A stretch of DNA of 64,000 nucleotides, taken from the NCBI GenBank assembly GCA_028284155.1, contig JANQSF010000134.1:1-64000 (forward strand). Direction: 5' to 3'. The translations under genes were made by a program, and so were the position numbers. Under the pieces are notes generated by a model that made no database searches, was not told the DNA's origin, and saw only the letters and a program-made list of their open reading frames with translations. Positions 44,515 through 52,434 of this stretch are shown here, in pieces (positions within the stretch are counted from its first letter, which is position 1; each line of letters starts with the position of its first letter). This stretch comes from Phycisphaeraceae bacterium. GTDB taxonomy: Bacteria > Planctomycetota > Phycisphaerae > Phycisphaerales > Phycisphaeraceae.

Positions 44515-44780
44515 GCAAGGACTTACGATCGCCGCTGAGCAATTGGTCTTTGTCGACGTCGGCGTGTCGCATATTGCGCTGGGCTAACTGGGGCGCGACA
44601 CCGGCCCGAGCAAGAATGGTGCTCAGCGGCGTCCTCATCGCGTGCAGGTCGATTACATGGCCCTAGTCATCCTTGTACATGATGCGAGTTTTCAGCCAAC
44701 GTCGCTTGCCCACCAGCTCACCGGCGTCATCGGCCACGACGACTTCATGGGCCCGGCCGAACCTCCGGGCAGACCTTTAG
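44515..44780 (-). pseudogene. Tyrosine recombinase (integrase) remnant
   Basis: On the minus strand the stretch reads VADDAGELVGKRRWLKTRI, YKDD, an in-frame TAG, then GHVIDLHAMRTPLSTILARAGVAPQLAQRNMRHADVD. This matches the C-terminal catalytic half of planctomycete tyrosine recombinases, whose consensus is DxHALRHTFATxLARAGVxPxxxQxLxRHSD. The catalytic H-x-x-R is retained as HAMR. The HTF is altered to TPL and the terminal tyrosine region is lost. With the internal stop and no N-terminus it is a relic. It sits 56 bases upstream of tRNA-Gly, consistent with past integrase activity at this locus. Confidence 0.75.
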
Positions 44781-45203
44781 CCGCGTCAAGTCCGTCACGG
44801 ATTCGCCGTTCTACGACTTTGATCCCCACAGACACAGCGTGTTTGCAACCTCCAACCTCTCGGACGGGGTGGGGGTCACCCGGGACTGCTCAGGGTGAAA
44901 CGGGCAATTGCTCTGGGCTGAAAGGGCAACAGGGCAGAAGCCAGCATCACAAGGTGGATTCATGCCTGCACACGTCGCCAACACTCTGTAAAACCTCTCC
45001 CCCGTGCCGCCAAGCATCACCGGTACGATGAGAAGAGGACAACGGTCATTCATCGACATCGCTTAACGTTTCGATTTGGAAGGCACAACGAGCCAAGGTT
45101 TAGTAGTCGGTCGGCGAAACACGCGGCCACAAAGCCGACAACACTATTCTACCTCGGACGGTCACCAGTCAACTGCAGGCCCTGGTTGGGCGCTGTCAAA
45201 CCT
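44781..45203. other. Stretch without a convincing gene, containing a possible attC-like palindrome
   Basis: A leftward frame of 82 codons (44811-45059) starts shortly after the sequence GTTAAGC but has an unusual Cys/Pro-rich composition and no homology I recognise. From 45061 to 45192 the leftward strand begins GCCCAAC and ends GTTAAGC, the form of attC outer core sites, and encloses an imperfect palindrome (TAGTCGGTCGGC with GCCGACAACACTA). Whether it is a recombination site, a terminator of the Sir2 gene or chance is open. Confidence 0.4.
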
Positions 45204-46043
45204 TCAGTCTAGAGACAGGCACTCGACAATGCGAGTGATTGCCTCGCGGGCGCCAGTTTGCAGAACTATCGCCCCTGCGGGCACCGAGCACTCGCGAGGG
45301 TTTACGCGGATCAGTGTTCCGGGGAGACGCTCCATGGCGTTGCGCACGGTGGGGACATTGGTGCCGGCCCCAAACTCGATCTTAGCAATCTCGTGGCGTT
45401 CTCTAGTACCACGCAGCCATGCGTCAAAGCGCTCTTCCTGGCGCGCTGTACGATGATCCACCCAGCCCCAATCGCCGAACATCAGGATGTTGGGACGCGC
45501 GATACCACCACAATCGGGGCACGACGGCAGTTGCCCGACCGCACGACACCGTGACTCCTCCACCTCGACTTCCGTGTATCGCGCCGACCAGATGCGATCC
45601 GTGCATCCATGCGCACACTGAAGATGGTGGATTGACCCATGGCATTCAAGTACAAACTCCTCGGGGAAGCCAGCTCGCTGGAAGTGACCATCAACGTTAC
45701 TGGTGAACACGAACGAGCCACCGGGTTTGGAGCCAGCAACATGTGCCAGGGCCGCGAAGCCGGAGTGTGGCTCGGTGTGCCGATACAGGCCGAGACGATG
45801 GCCATAGAACCCCCACGCTTGAGCTGGATCTCTGATAAACCAAGCCGGGTTGGCGAGATCGACGAAGCTAAGGCCCTGTTCGCGGAACGCAGGATAAGCG
45901 TTCCAAAAACCTTCATTCCCGCGAAAGTCCGGGAGCCCCGAATCAACGCCCATACCGGCCCCCGCTCCAATCAGGACGGCGCCCGATGATTCGATGATAT
46001 TGGCCGCAGCACGGATCGCTTGGCTGAGGTCATCGAGCTTCAT
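45204..46043 (-). CDS. Sir2-family NAD-dependent protein deacylase (sirtuin)
   Basis: A 279-residue sirtuin: removes acyl groups from lysine using NAD. The NAD-binding motif is GAGAGMGVDSGLPDFRG (residues 27-42), followed by TSNVDGHFQRAG (the N and D of the family's 'Q/SNVD' motif) and the catalytic histidine in CHG (His135). A four-cysteine zinc site is provided by QCAHGC (143, 147) and CPDC (175, 178), and the GTN-like AGTNVPT and VNP motifs follow. It belongs to the bacterial branch with TSNVDGHF rather than TQNIDGLH. It sits between two palindromic, attC-like sequences next to a LysE-type gene. The cellular target is unknown. Confidence 0.93.
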   Translation of the reverse strand: MKLDDLSQAIRAAANIIESSGAVLIGAGAGMGVDSGLPDFRGNEGFWNAYPAFREQGLSFVDLANPAWFIRDPAQAWGFYGHRLGLYRHTEPHSGFAALAHVAGSKPGGSFVFTSNVDGHFQRAGFPEEFVLECHGSIHHLQCAHGCTDRIWSARYTEVEVEESRCRAVGQLPSCPDCGGIARPNILMFGDWGWVDHRTARQEERFDAWLRGTRERHEIAKIEFGAGTNVPTVRNAMERLPGTLIRVNPRECSVPAGAIVLQTGAREAITRIVECLSLD

Positions 46044-46071
46044 GGCAATACGGCGTAGCGCCTCGTTCCGT

Positions 46072-46137
46072 ACCTAACAAATCAAGCCTGTGTTGCGGGC
46101 CGGCCACGTTGGCGGGCCCAACAAGCTTAATTGTACC
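46072..46137 (-). repeat. attC-like palindromic repeat, copy 1
   Basis: On the leftward strand this 66-base element begins GTACAATTAAGC, contains paired GGGCC / GGCCC arms around CCAACGTGG, and ends AGGCTTGATTTGTTAGGT. The final GTTAGGT fits the GTTRRRY core of integron attC sites, and the arms are complementary as in an attC hairpin. The opposite RYYYAAC core is degenerate. It lies between the Sir2 start and the LysE stop. A second diverged copy lies at 46793-46857. Confidence 0.5.
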
Positions 46138-46162
46138 CCGACACGTCAACCTCTGGCGCAGG

Positions 46163-46787
46163 CTATGCCTCGGCGATCAAGTATGTTCCCGTCCCTAGCA
46201 GAAGTCCACCTGCCACAGTCCGAATGGAATACCTCTTTGGGTTTTGGCGCATCCGCAGGCGTTCCACGATTCGCTGCGCCGCAAAGGCATAGGCAAGCTT
46301 CACTCCACCCACCGCCGTGATCGTTATGACGACAAGTGCCACGACATCTACAGCGGAGAGTCCTGCAATGTCTACAAAGGTTGGAAACAGGCTCGCGTAA
46401 AACAGGATCGCCTTGACGTCTCCAAGGGTGAGAACGAATCCCGATACGAAGCTCGCGAGCAGCGTGGACTTCTGAAGATCCGACGAAGGGTTCGTCGCTT
46501 CACGCCTCGACCGCAGCAAGACCACACCCATGCAGATGAGATAGGCTCCCCCAGCGTACCTCACCAAAGCGAAGAACGCTCCCATTGTCTCCGCCAACAC
46601 ACTTAGGCCGGAAGATCGCCAGCGCGACGAAAACGAGGTCTCCAAGCACTATTCCCAGCGCCACGGCACTCCCGTTACGGAGCCCGAGAGTTGCTGACCT
46701 TGTCACAACAAGAGCAACGCTAGCACTGGGCACTGCTGCCAAAGCCAGCATCACAAACAAAAGAGAAAGTGCCGCGAGGGGAGCCAC
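46163..46787 (-). pseudogene. LysE/RhtB-family amino-acid exporter, frameshifted
   Basis: Leftward from a GTG at 46787, the first part (APLAALSLLFVMLALAAVPSASVALVV, GLRNGSAVALGIVLGDLVFVALAIF) has the LysE pattern of a small exporter with the conserved G-x3-G-x6-G-x2 region. At about 46606-46612 an extra base (TTCCGG where TTCGG is expected) breaks the frame. The other frame continues as GLSVLAETMGAFFALVRYAGGAYLICMGVVLL and then three more membrane helices to the stop at 46163. The joined protein would have about 207 residues and five to six helices, the normal size. Either a real inactivating mutation or a one-base sequence error. Confidence 0.85.
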
Positions 46788-46792
46788 TTCTA

Positions 46793-46857
46793 GGCATTAC
46801 AGATCAAGCCTAAGTTGCGGGCAAGCCACGTTGGCCAACCCATCTCACGCAATTGTA
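46793..46857 (-). repeat. attC-like palindromic repeat, copy 2 (degenerate)
   Basis: Read leftward it shares GGTACAATT, GGCCAACGTGGC, GCCCGCAAC and AGGCTTGAT with the copy at 46072-46137 in the same order, with substitutions between. The terminal core is GTAATGC rather than GTTRRRY. The two copies are direct repeats flanking exactly the LysE-type gene, about 720 bases apart, as expected for a single gene cassette. Confidence 0.5.
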
Positions 46858-46925
46858 CCCAGGCCCGTCACCTTCCTCGATGGTTGGGCCCAAGCCAATG
46901 TTGCCGCGCATTCTACAATGATCGG

Positions 46926-48536
46926 ATGATACTGACCCACCTCGAAACGAGCAGGCCGATTACGCCTTGTCAATCGTTCGCGATGATGGCGTTTGTGTTG
47001 CTGATCTCATCGCCGCTGCTGGCCGCAGCTCGACCCAACATCCTTGTGGTACTCGTGGACGACATGGGCTACTCGGACCTGGGCTGTTACGGGTCGGAGA
47101 TCCAGACACCGCACCTGGATGCGCTGGCGACCAACGGCGTGCGGTATACGCAGATGTACAACACGTCAAAGTGCTGGACGACGCGCATCAGCCTGCTGAG
47201 CGGCATTTACCATCACCGCAGCGGCCGAGGGTTCGAGCGCACCGCGATGGTCAGCGAGGTGCTCGGCCCGGCGGGGTACCTGACGTGGTGGTCGGGCAAG
47301 CATCACGCGTCGTTCAATGCGCACGACCGCGGGTTCGATCACTTCCACGGGTTCATCGGCGGGGCGATCAACTTCTGGAACCCCGGCGACAGGGCGCGCG
47401 AAGGTGAGCCACAGCCGGGTTGGCGGGCGACTTACAGTTGGGCGTTCGACGAGAAGATCGTCAAGCCATTCATCCCCGACAAGTCGTTCTATGCGACGGA
47501 CGCGTTCACGGACTGGGCGCTGACGTGGCTGAAAGAGCGTGAGGCGGACAAGGCGCAGAGGGCCAGGCCGTTCTTTCTGTACGTGGCTTACAACGCCCCG
47601 CACTGGCCGCTGCACGCGCATCCGAAGGACATCGAGAAGTACAAGGGCGTGTACGACGTGGGCTACGACGCGATCCGCGCCGCCCGGTACAAGCGGCAGG
47701 TCGAGATGGGGCTGTTCGATCCGAAGACCGCGCCGCTCAGCGAACGTACCTACGAGGCAAACTTGTGGGAAAGTATGTCAGAACAGCAACGTCACGACGA
47801 GTCGATGCGGATGGCGATCCACGCGGCGATGGTGGACTGCGTTGATCAGAACGTCGGCCGGCTGGTCGCGCAGCTCAAGAAGACCGGCGAGTTGGACAAT
47901 ACGCTTATCCTGTTCCTAGTGGACAACGGGGCGAGCGCGGAGCGTCCGAATGCGAAGGGCGCGCCGAAAGAGCCGTGGGGATCGGTTGGGACGTTCGAGG
48001 CGATCGGTCGGAACTGGGCGAACGTGTCGGACACGCCCCTGCGATTATGGAAGGCGACGAGTCATGAGGGCGGGATCAACACGCCGATGATTGCGCACTG
48101 GCCGAAGGGGATCGCCGAGTCGATGCGTGGGAGTTTCTACCGCGAACCATGCCACCTGATCGACCTGCTGCCGACATGGATGGCGATGGCGGGGCCGAGT
48201 GCGCAGTATCCAGGCAGGTCGGAGCAGGAGGACATCCCGGCGATCGACGGCGTGTCGCTGCTGCCGAGCTTCGCGGGCAAGTCATTGGAGCGCGGCAAGC
48301 CGCTGTTCTTCGAGTTCGGAAGCGGCAAGGCCGTGCGCGACGGAAACTGGAAGCTGGTTCGGAGCCGGACGAAAGCGTGGGAATTGTACAACCTGGCGCG
48401 CGACCGCACGGAGACGAAAGACCTGTCCACAACCGAGCCTGAGCGCGCGAAACGGATGCAGGAAGCGTGGCTGGCTTGGTACCGAGACTGCACGGGCAAG
48501 GCGTGGACGGAGCCGGTGAAGAAGAAAAGGAAGTGA
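46926..48536 (+). CDS. Type I sulfatase with non-canonical CWTTR motif
   Basis: A 536-residue sulfatase-family protein. An upstream ATG at 46815 falls in the attC-like repeat, so the ATG at 46926 is preferred. Residues 18-36 form a hydrophobic leader. Family features: NILVVLVDDMGYSDLG, K-H-H in GKHHASF, LVDNGASAE, and a C-terminal WELYNLARDRTETKDL. At the position of the formylglycine cysteine it reads SKC83-W-T-T-R-ISLLSG, so Cys and Arg are kept but Pro is Thr. This motif is not among those efficiently recognised by the known maturation enzymes. The protein may be inactive, may use another maturation route, or may belong to a subfamily with relaxed motif. It stands alone between the LysE cassette and the TPS relics. 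Confidence 0.9.
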   Translation: MILTHLETSRPITPCQSFAMMAFVLLISSPLLAAARPNILVVLVDDMGYSDLGCYGSEIQTPHLDALATNGVRYTQMYNTSKCWTTRISLLSGIYHHRSGRGFERTAMVSEVLGPAGYLTWWSGKHHASFNAHDRGFDHFHGFIGGAINFWNPGDRAREGEPQPGWRATYSWAFDEKIVKPFIPDKSFYATDAFTDWALTWLKEREADKAQRARPFFLYVAYNAPHWPLHAHPKDIEKYKGVYDVGYDAIRAARYKRQVEMGLFDPKTAPLSERTYEANLWESMSEQQRHDESMRMAIHAAMVDCVDQNVGRLVAQLKKTGELDNTLILFLVDNGASAERPNAKGAPKEPWGSVGTFEAIGRNWANVSDTPLRLWKATSHEGGINTPMIAHWPKGIAESMRGSFYREPCHLIDLLPTWMAMAGPSAQYPGRSEQEDIPAIDGVSLLPSFAGKSLERGKPLFFEFGSGKAVRDGNWKLVRSRTKAWELYNLARDRTETKDLSTTEPERAKRMQEAWLAWYRDCTGKAWTEPVKKKRK

Positions 48537-48540
48537 CGCG

Positions 48541-48925
48541 AATTCCCGGATCATCGCGTCGTCGTTCAGTGTCGGCGATCCGGGGCAGATCGAGATCGAC
48601 GCGGCGTCGATCACTCTCGACAACCGGTTCTTCGGATGCGACTCCGGCATCAATGCGTCTTCCGGTATGAATGGCGCGGGCGGGCGGGGCGGATCACGAT
48701 CAGCGCGACGGCTCTGACATTGCGCCAAGCATCTCGTGTTATGGCCAGACCGATCCATCAGGATTTGGACGGGTTGTCCATAGTCTTGACGGGTGATCTA
48801 AGCGTGCTCGACCGGGCGTCGATCAGCACAAGCACGCTCGGCTCGGGAAACGCCGGGCCGATCGAATTCAGCGCGAACGAGGTACGTGTTTTAGGCGACG
48901 GCATTATCGAGTCGGCCAGCACCCG
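48541..48925 (+). pseudogene. TpsA (filamentous-haemagglutinin-like) remnant
   Basis: Two frames encode pieces of a beta-helical two-partner-secretion exoprotein: SVGDPGQIEIDAASITLDNRFF and GINASSGMNGAGGRGG in one, then, after a one-base frameshift near 48680, GRITISATALTLRQASRV, DLSVLDRASISTSTLGSGNAGPIEFSANEVRVLGDGIIESAS in the next. The repeated 'ITISA..L.L.....SASTSSSGNAGNI.I.A' pattern is typical. No start or N-terminal TPS domain remains. It is followed at once by the relic of the cognate transporter. Confidence 0.75.
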
Positions 48926-48934
48926 CTGCGCACT

Positions 48935-49522
48935 GGCGTCGAGTACTTCCACAAAGGTGAGACGGAAGCTCTTGCCATTCGCGGCGTGCTGTCGCTGGGC
49001 CTTGATGCGCTCGGCGCGACAAACAACGTGAGCGGCATACCCGATGGACAGTTCTTGTCCTTCTTTGGCCAAGCACAGTACGTGAGACAAATCGACGAGA
49101 CGCCGTTGCGTTGGGTCGCACGGATCAGCGGCCAGTTCGCCGAAGACGGCTTGTTACCGCTTGAGCAGATTGCCGTTGGCGGCAGCGCGACCGTCCGAGG
49201 ACACGCGGAGAATCAGTTGGTTCGAGACAACGGCGTGATCGGAACGCTTGAACTGCAGTGGCCTGTCATCGTCGACACGAATGGACAAGAACATCTGACC
49301 CTGATCGGGTTCCTCGACGCCGGTTGGGCGGACAATGTCGATCGCCGAAGCGGCTCGGACGACGACGTGCTCGCGAGCGTCGGCCTGGGGCTGCAATTCG
49401 ACTTGTTCGACCGGATCCAGGGAAGGCTGTACTGGGGGCAACGTCTTATCAGCGCCGCCGATGTCGACGACGGTTTGCAGGACAACGGCGTGCACTTCAG
49501 CGTGACGCTCAGGGCGTTTTGA
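48935..49522 (+). pseudogene. TpsB/ShlB-type outer-membrane transporter, truncated
   Basis: The C-terminal barrel part of a two-partner-secretion transporter. The frame reads GVEYFHKGETEALAIRGVLSLGLDALGATNNVSG, QFLSFFGQAQYVRQI, then LLPLEQIAVGGSATVRGHAENQLVRDNG, the conserved VRGY/F-type lid-lock region, and finishes with beta-strands ending in TLRAF. The POTRA domains and N-terminus are missing, and the sequence begins abruptly at the end of the TpsA remnant, so an internal deletion has fused the tail of TpsA to the barrel of TpsB. Its end overlaps that of the convergent SGNH gene by 14 bases. Confidence 0.85.
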
Positions 49523-50630
49523 CAACGTCTTGCGACAGTGCTTTGCGCAGCACCGGCTCGAATGCGTCGGCCTGTCTGGCGAAGCCGAGGTCGGAAGGGT
49601 GCGAGCCGTCGGTCGCGCCGTCGTTGTCCTGGCCAAGCAAGTTCTCATAGCCGATGTAGTACAGCCGCTTCACGCCGGCCTTTGTCAACGACTCGTAGGC
49701 TGACCGCAACGCAGCGCGGTTGGCGACGTGGTGTTGCTTGCGGGCTGGCAGCAGCCAGGCGTTGGTGTTTTCGCGGTCTTCGACCAGCACGATGGGCGTA
49801 TTCGGGTGAGCGGCGCGAAGCTGCTTGACGAGCGGCTCGGCGCGTTGGCTGACCAGGGCGCCATTCATGTTCGGCAGGCAATCAATGACGTACACGGCCG
49901 CGTCGATCTCGACGAGCAGGTCGCCGACTTCCTTATCCATCTTGCCGTTGCCGGAAAAGCCCAAGTTGATCACCGGCCGACCGAGCCGCCGTGACAGGAT
50001 CGCGGGGTGCGGCATTCCCGGTCGCGAGGCGCATGCGCCGTGCGTAATCGACGTGCCGTAGAACACGATCGGCTTCTGCCTACGCGGCGCGACGGGTTGA
50101 AACCGCGCGCCGGCCGGCACGCCGATCTCCAGTTTCTGGACGCCGTTGTACAGCGGCAGGTAGAGCATGTAGTCGCGAGCGCCCGGCTTCAAACCGTTGG
50201 CCAATGTCGCATTGACGTCCTGACCGCCTGGACGTGACACGGCGACCCACCGCCAAGTGTCCTTCTCGTCCTGCGCGTACAGGTCCACGCCGCTGACGCC
50301 CGTGGCCGGCATGTGCGGCATACTCACACGGGAAGACGTCAGGCGGTATCGCACGCGGATCGTCGTGGCGTCCGTGTGAAACCGCGTGCTCAGGCCGGCG
50401 CTATGTCGGCTGAGATTCCACACCGCGCCGCGCACCGTCGTCTCGGCCTTGCGCGGGAGGCGGTCGTAGAATCGGTCCATGTCGGCGATCGGCCAACCCC
50501 GGCCTTCGATCCCCCACTGCGAGACGTCGTACCACGCGACACCTTTCTCGACTTTGGGAGTGATCTCGGCCTGGGCGATCGACACACAAACACTGCCGAC
50601 GATGACAAATGCCCAGACGATCGGTCTCAT
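49509..50630 (-). CDS. Exported SGNH hydrolase with N-terminal SsfX3-like domain
   Basis: A 373-residue esterase. The start chosen is ATG 50630 (MRPIVWAFVIVGSVCVSIAQA, a signal peptide); TTG two codons earlier is the alternative. Residues about 20-170 are a beta-sandwich of the SsfX3-like type (WYDVSQWGIEGRGW, RLPRKAETTVRGAVWNLSRHSAG). The catalytic domain follows with YGTSITHG (block I, nucleophile Ser), INLGFSGNG (block II), and DGSHPSDLG (block V Asp-x2-His). Such two-domain proteins are deacylases in several polysaccharide loci. Substrate unknown. It is divergent from the iduronate-sulfatase-like gene with 158 bases between them. Confidence 0.9.
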   Translation of the reverse strand: MRPIVWAFVIVGSVCVSIAQAEITPKVEKGVAWYDVSQWGIEGRGWPIADMDRFYDRLPRKAETTVRGAVWNLSRHSAGLSTRFHTDATTIRVRYRLTSSRVSMPHMPATGVSGVDLYAQDEKDTWRWVAVSRPGGQDVNATLANGLKPGARDYMLYLPLYNGVQKLEIGVPAGARFQPVAPRRQKPIVFYGTSITHGACASRPGMPHPAILSRRLGRPVINLGFSGNGKMDKEVGDLLVEIDAAVYVIDCLPNMNGALVSQRAEPLVKQLRAAHPNTPIVLVEDRENTNAWLLPARKQHHVANRAALRSAYESLTKAGVKRLYYIGYENLLGQDNDGATDGSHPSDLGFARQADAFEPVLRKALSQDVVKTP

Positions 50631-50788
50631 AGTCAATCACTCACTGATGGGTTTGTGTCTCATGGCGAGTGCTCAATGCTACCCGATCTTCTGTCAGACG
50701 ACTCTCGATGGTTGATCGACCCGGCAACGGACAACGTTACAATGGCAATCCGCCGTTTGCACCGCACCCATAGACGAGTGATTCATCG

Positions 50789-52261
50789 ATGACACGAGCC
50801 ACGTATTCTATCGCGCTGGCCCTTGCCGCCATTCTCGCATTCGCCGACCCAAATCTCTTGGCAGAACAACGGAACGCTGCGCGGAAGAACGTCTTGCTCA
50901 TCTCCATCGACGACCTGAACGACTGGGTCGGCTGCATGGGCGGGCACCCGCAGGCGAAGACGCCGAACATCGACGCGCTGGCCAAGCGGGGCACGTTGTT
51001 CACCAACGCGCACTGCCAGTCGCCGGTGTGCAACCCGTCGCGGGCCAGTTTCCTGACGGGTCGGTACCCGCACACGACGGGGATCTACTTCCTGTCGCCC
51101 GGCTACAACCAGGCGCCAGCGCTCAAGGGCGTCCCAACGTTGCCCGAGCGATTTGCGAGCGCGGGTTACCACGTCATGGGCGTGGGCAAGATTTTCCACA
51201 ACCGTGGTAACCAACTGTTTGGTCGGGTCGGCGAATACGGCGGCGGGATGGGCGGGTTCGGGCCGAGGCCTAAGAATAAGATCAGCCAACCGCACGGCCA
51301 CCCGCTGTGGGACTGGGGCGCGTTCCCCGAACGCGACGAGCAGATGCCCGACCACAAGGTCGCCGACTGGGCGATCGGCCGACTCAAGCAACAACATGAC
51401 AAGCCGTTCTTCCTCGCCGTCGGCTTCTGGCGTCCACACGTGCCGATGTACGCCCCCAAGCCGTGGTTCGACCTGCACCCGCGCGACAGGATCCAACTGC
51501 CCAAGACACTGCACAAGGACGTCGCCGACCTGCCGCAGTACGCTCGCGACCTGACCACACTCAAGCACGTCGCGCCGACGCACAAGTGGGTGTCGGAAAG
51601 CGGCCAGTGGCCGCACGCCGTGCAGTCTTACCTCGCGTCGACGTCGTTTGTGGATCATCAGGTCGGGCGCGTGCTCAAGGCGTTGCGGTCCAGCCCGTAT
51701 CGCGACAACACGATTGTCATGCTGTTGGCTGACCACGGTTTCCACCTGGGCGAGAAGCAGCGGTGGGCCAAACGTTCGCTGTGGGAGGACGGCACGCGTG
51801 TCCCGCTGATCGTCGTCGACCCATCGCACAAGGGCGGGCAGGTCACGCGCAAGCCGGCCGAGTTGATCGACGTGTTTCCGACGTTGCTTGATTTGGCCAA
51901 TCTCAAGGCAGACCCGTCGCAGGAAGGCCAAAGCCTCGTGCCGTTGATGAAGAACCCAAACGACGCGACCTGGCAATACCCGGCCTTGACGAGCTTTGGA
52001 CCCGGCAACCACTCGATCCGTAGCGAGCGGTTTCGCTACATCCATTACAACGACGGGTCGGAAGAGATGTACGACCACGCCAACGACCCGCACGAGTGGC
52101 ACAATCTGTTGGCCAAGAGCAATCCGCTGTCCGACGAGTTGCGAAAGGCCCTGAAGTGGCACCGCATGCAGTTGCCCAAGCAAGAACACGCGCTGCTCGA
52201 AGGCGGATCGACGGGACACAACGCGTTCCGCGCGGCGGAGGCGAATCGGCGGGATCGGTGA
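50789..52261 (+). CDS. Secreted iduronate-2-sulfatase-like sulfatase
   Basis: A 490-residue sulfatase of the iduronate-2-sulfatase-like branch, recognised by NVLLISIDDLNDWVGCMGGHP, PNIDALAKRGTLFTNAHCQ, C81-N-P-S-R (VCNPSRASFLTGR), GVGKIFHNRG in place of GKWHLG, WRPHVPMYAPKPWF and LADHGFHLGEKQRW. A hydrophobic leader occupies residues 1-25. The group hydrolyses 2-O-sulfates or related esters in several known members, but the substrate here cannot be fixed. It stands alone, bounded by a divergent SGNH gene and a convergent propeller gene. Confidence 0.94.
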   Translation: MTRATYSIALALAAILAFADPNLLAEQRNAARKNVLLISIDDLNDWVGCMGGHPQAKTPNIDALAKRGTLFTNAHCQSPVCNPSRASFLTGRYPHTTGIYFLSPGYNQAPALKGVPTLPERFASAGYHVMGVGKIFHNRGNQLFGRVGEYGGGMGGFGPRPKNKISQPHGHPLWDWGAFPERDEQMPDHKVADWAIGRLKQQHDKPFFLAVGFWRPHVPMYAPKPWFDLHPRDRIQLPKTLHKDVADLPQYARDLTTLKHVAPTHKWVSESGQWPHAVQSYLASTSFVDHQVGRVLKALRSSPYRDNTIVMLLADHGFHLGEKQRWAKRSLWEDGTRVPLIVVDPSHKGGQVTRKPAELIDVFPTLLDLANLKADPSQEGQSLVPLMKNPNDATWQYPALTSFGPGNHSIRSERFRYIHYNDGSEEMYDHANDPHEWHNLLAKSNPLSDELRKALKWHRMQLPKQEHALLEGGSTGHNAFRAAEANRRDR

Positions 52262-52289
52262 ACGACGCCATCGGGTGCTCGGAGTAGCC

Positions 52290-52404
52290 CCCTCTCCCGC
52301 TGGGAGAGGGCTTTGCGCCGTGAACTCCCCACTTCAAGCTGGGGCACGGCCGCGGCGAACCCTCACCCGGCGGCAAAGCCGCCGACCTCTCCCAGAGGGA
52401 GAGG
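52290..52404. repeat. Pair of REP-like CTCTCCC hairpins between convergent genes
   Basis: CCCTCTCCC-GCT-GGGAGAGGG at 52290-52310 is a perfect 9-bp stem. A second, CCTCTCCC-AGA-GGGAGAGG, is at 52386-52404. Between them lies GGCGGCAAAGCCGCC, another short palindrome (52371-52385). The set lies between two convergent genes, so it could act as a bidirectional terminator. The repeated arms also resemble the dispersed intergenic palindromes of many bacteria. Confidence 0.7.
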
Positions 52405-52434
52405 TTATTCAGAGGCCCCAATCCACGTTCAGGC

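Noticed and set aside
44033-44638. A 201-codon leftward protein running across the tRNA gene
   Set aside because: Reads straight through the tRNA (giving the characteristic GVTQLVECQPSKLNVEGSSPFAR translation) and joins an integrase fragment to unrelated sequence.
44811-45059. An 82-codon leftward frame
   Set aside because: Starts right after an attC-like core, which is suggestive, but its Cys/Pro-rich composition, lack of ribosome site and absence of any recognisable family make it weak. Described only within the surrounding stretch.
46815-46925. A longer N-terminus for the CWTTR sulfatase starting at 46815
   Set aside because: The extra 37 residues come from the attC-like repeat and would precede the signal peptide.
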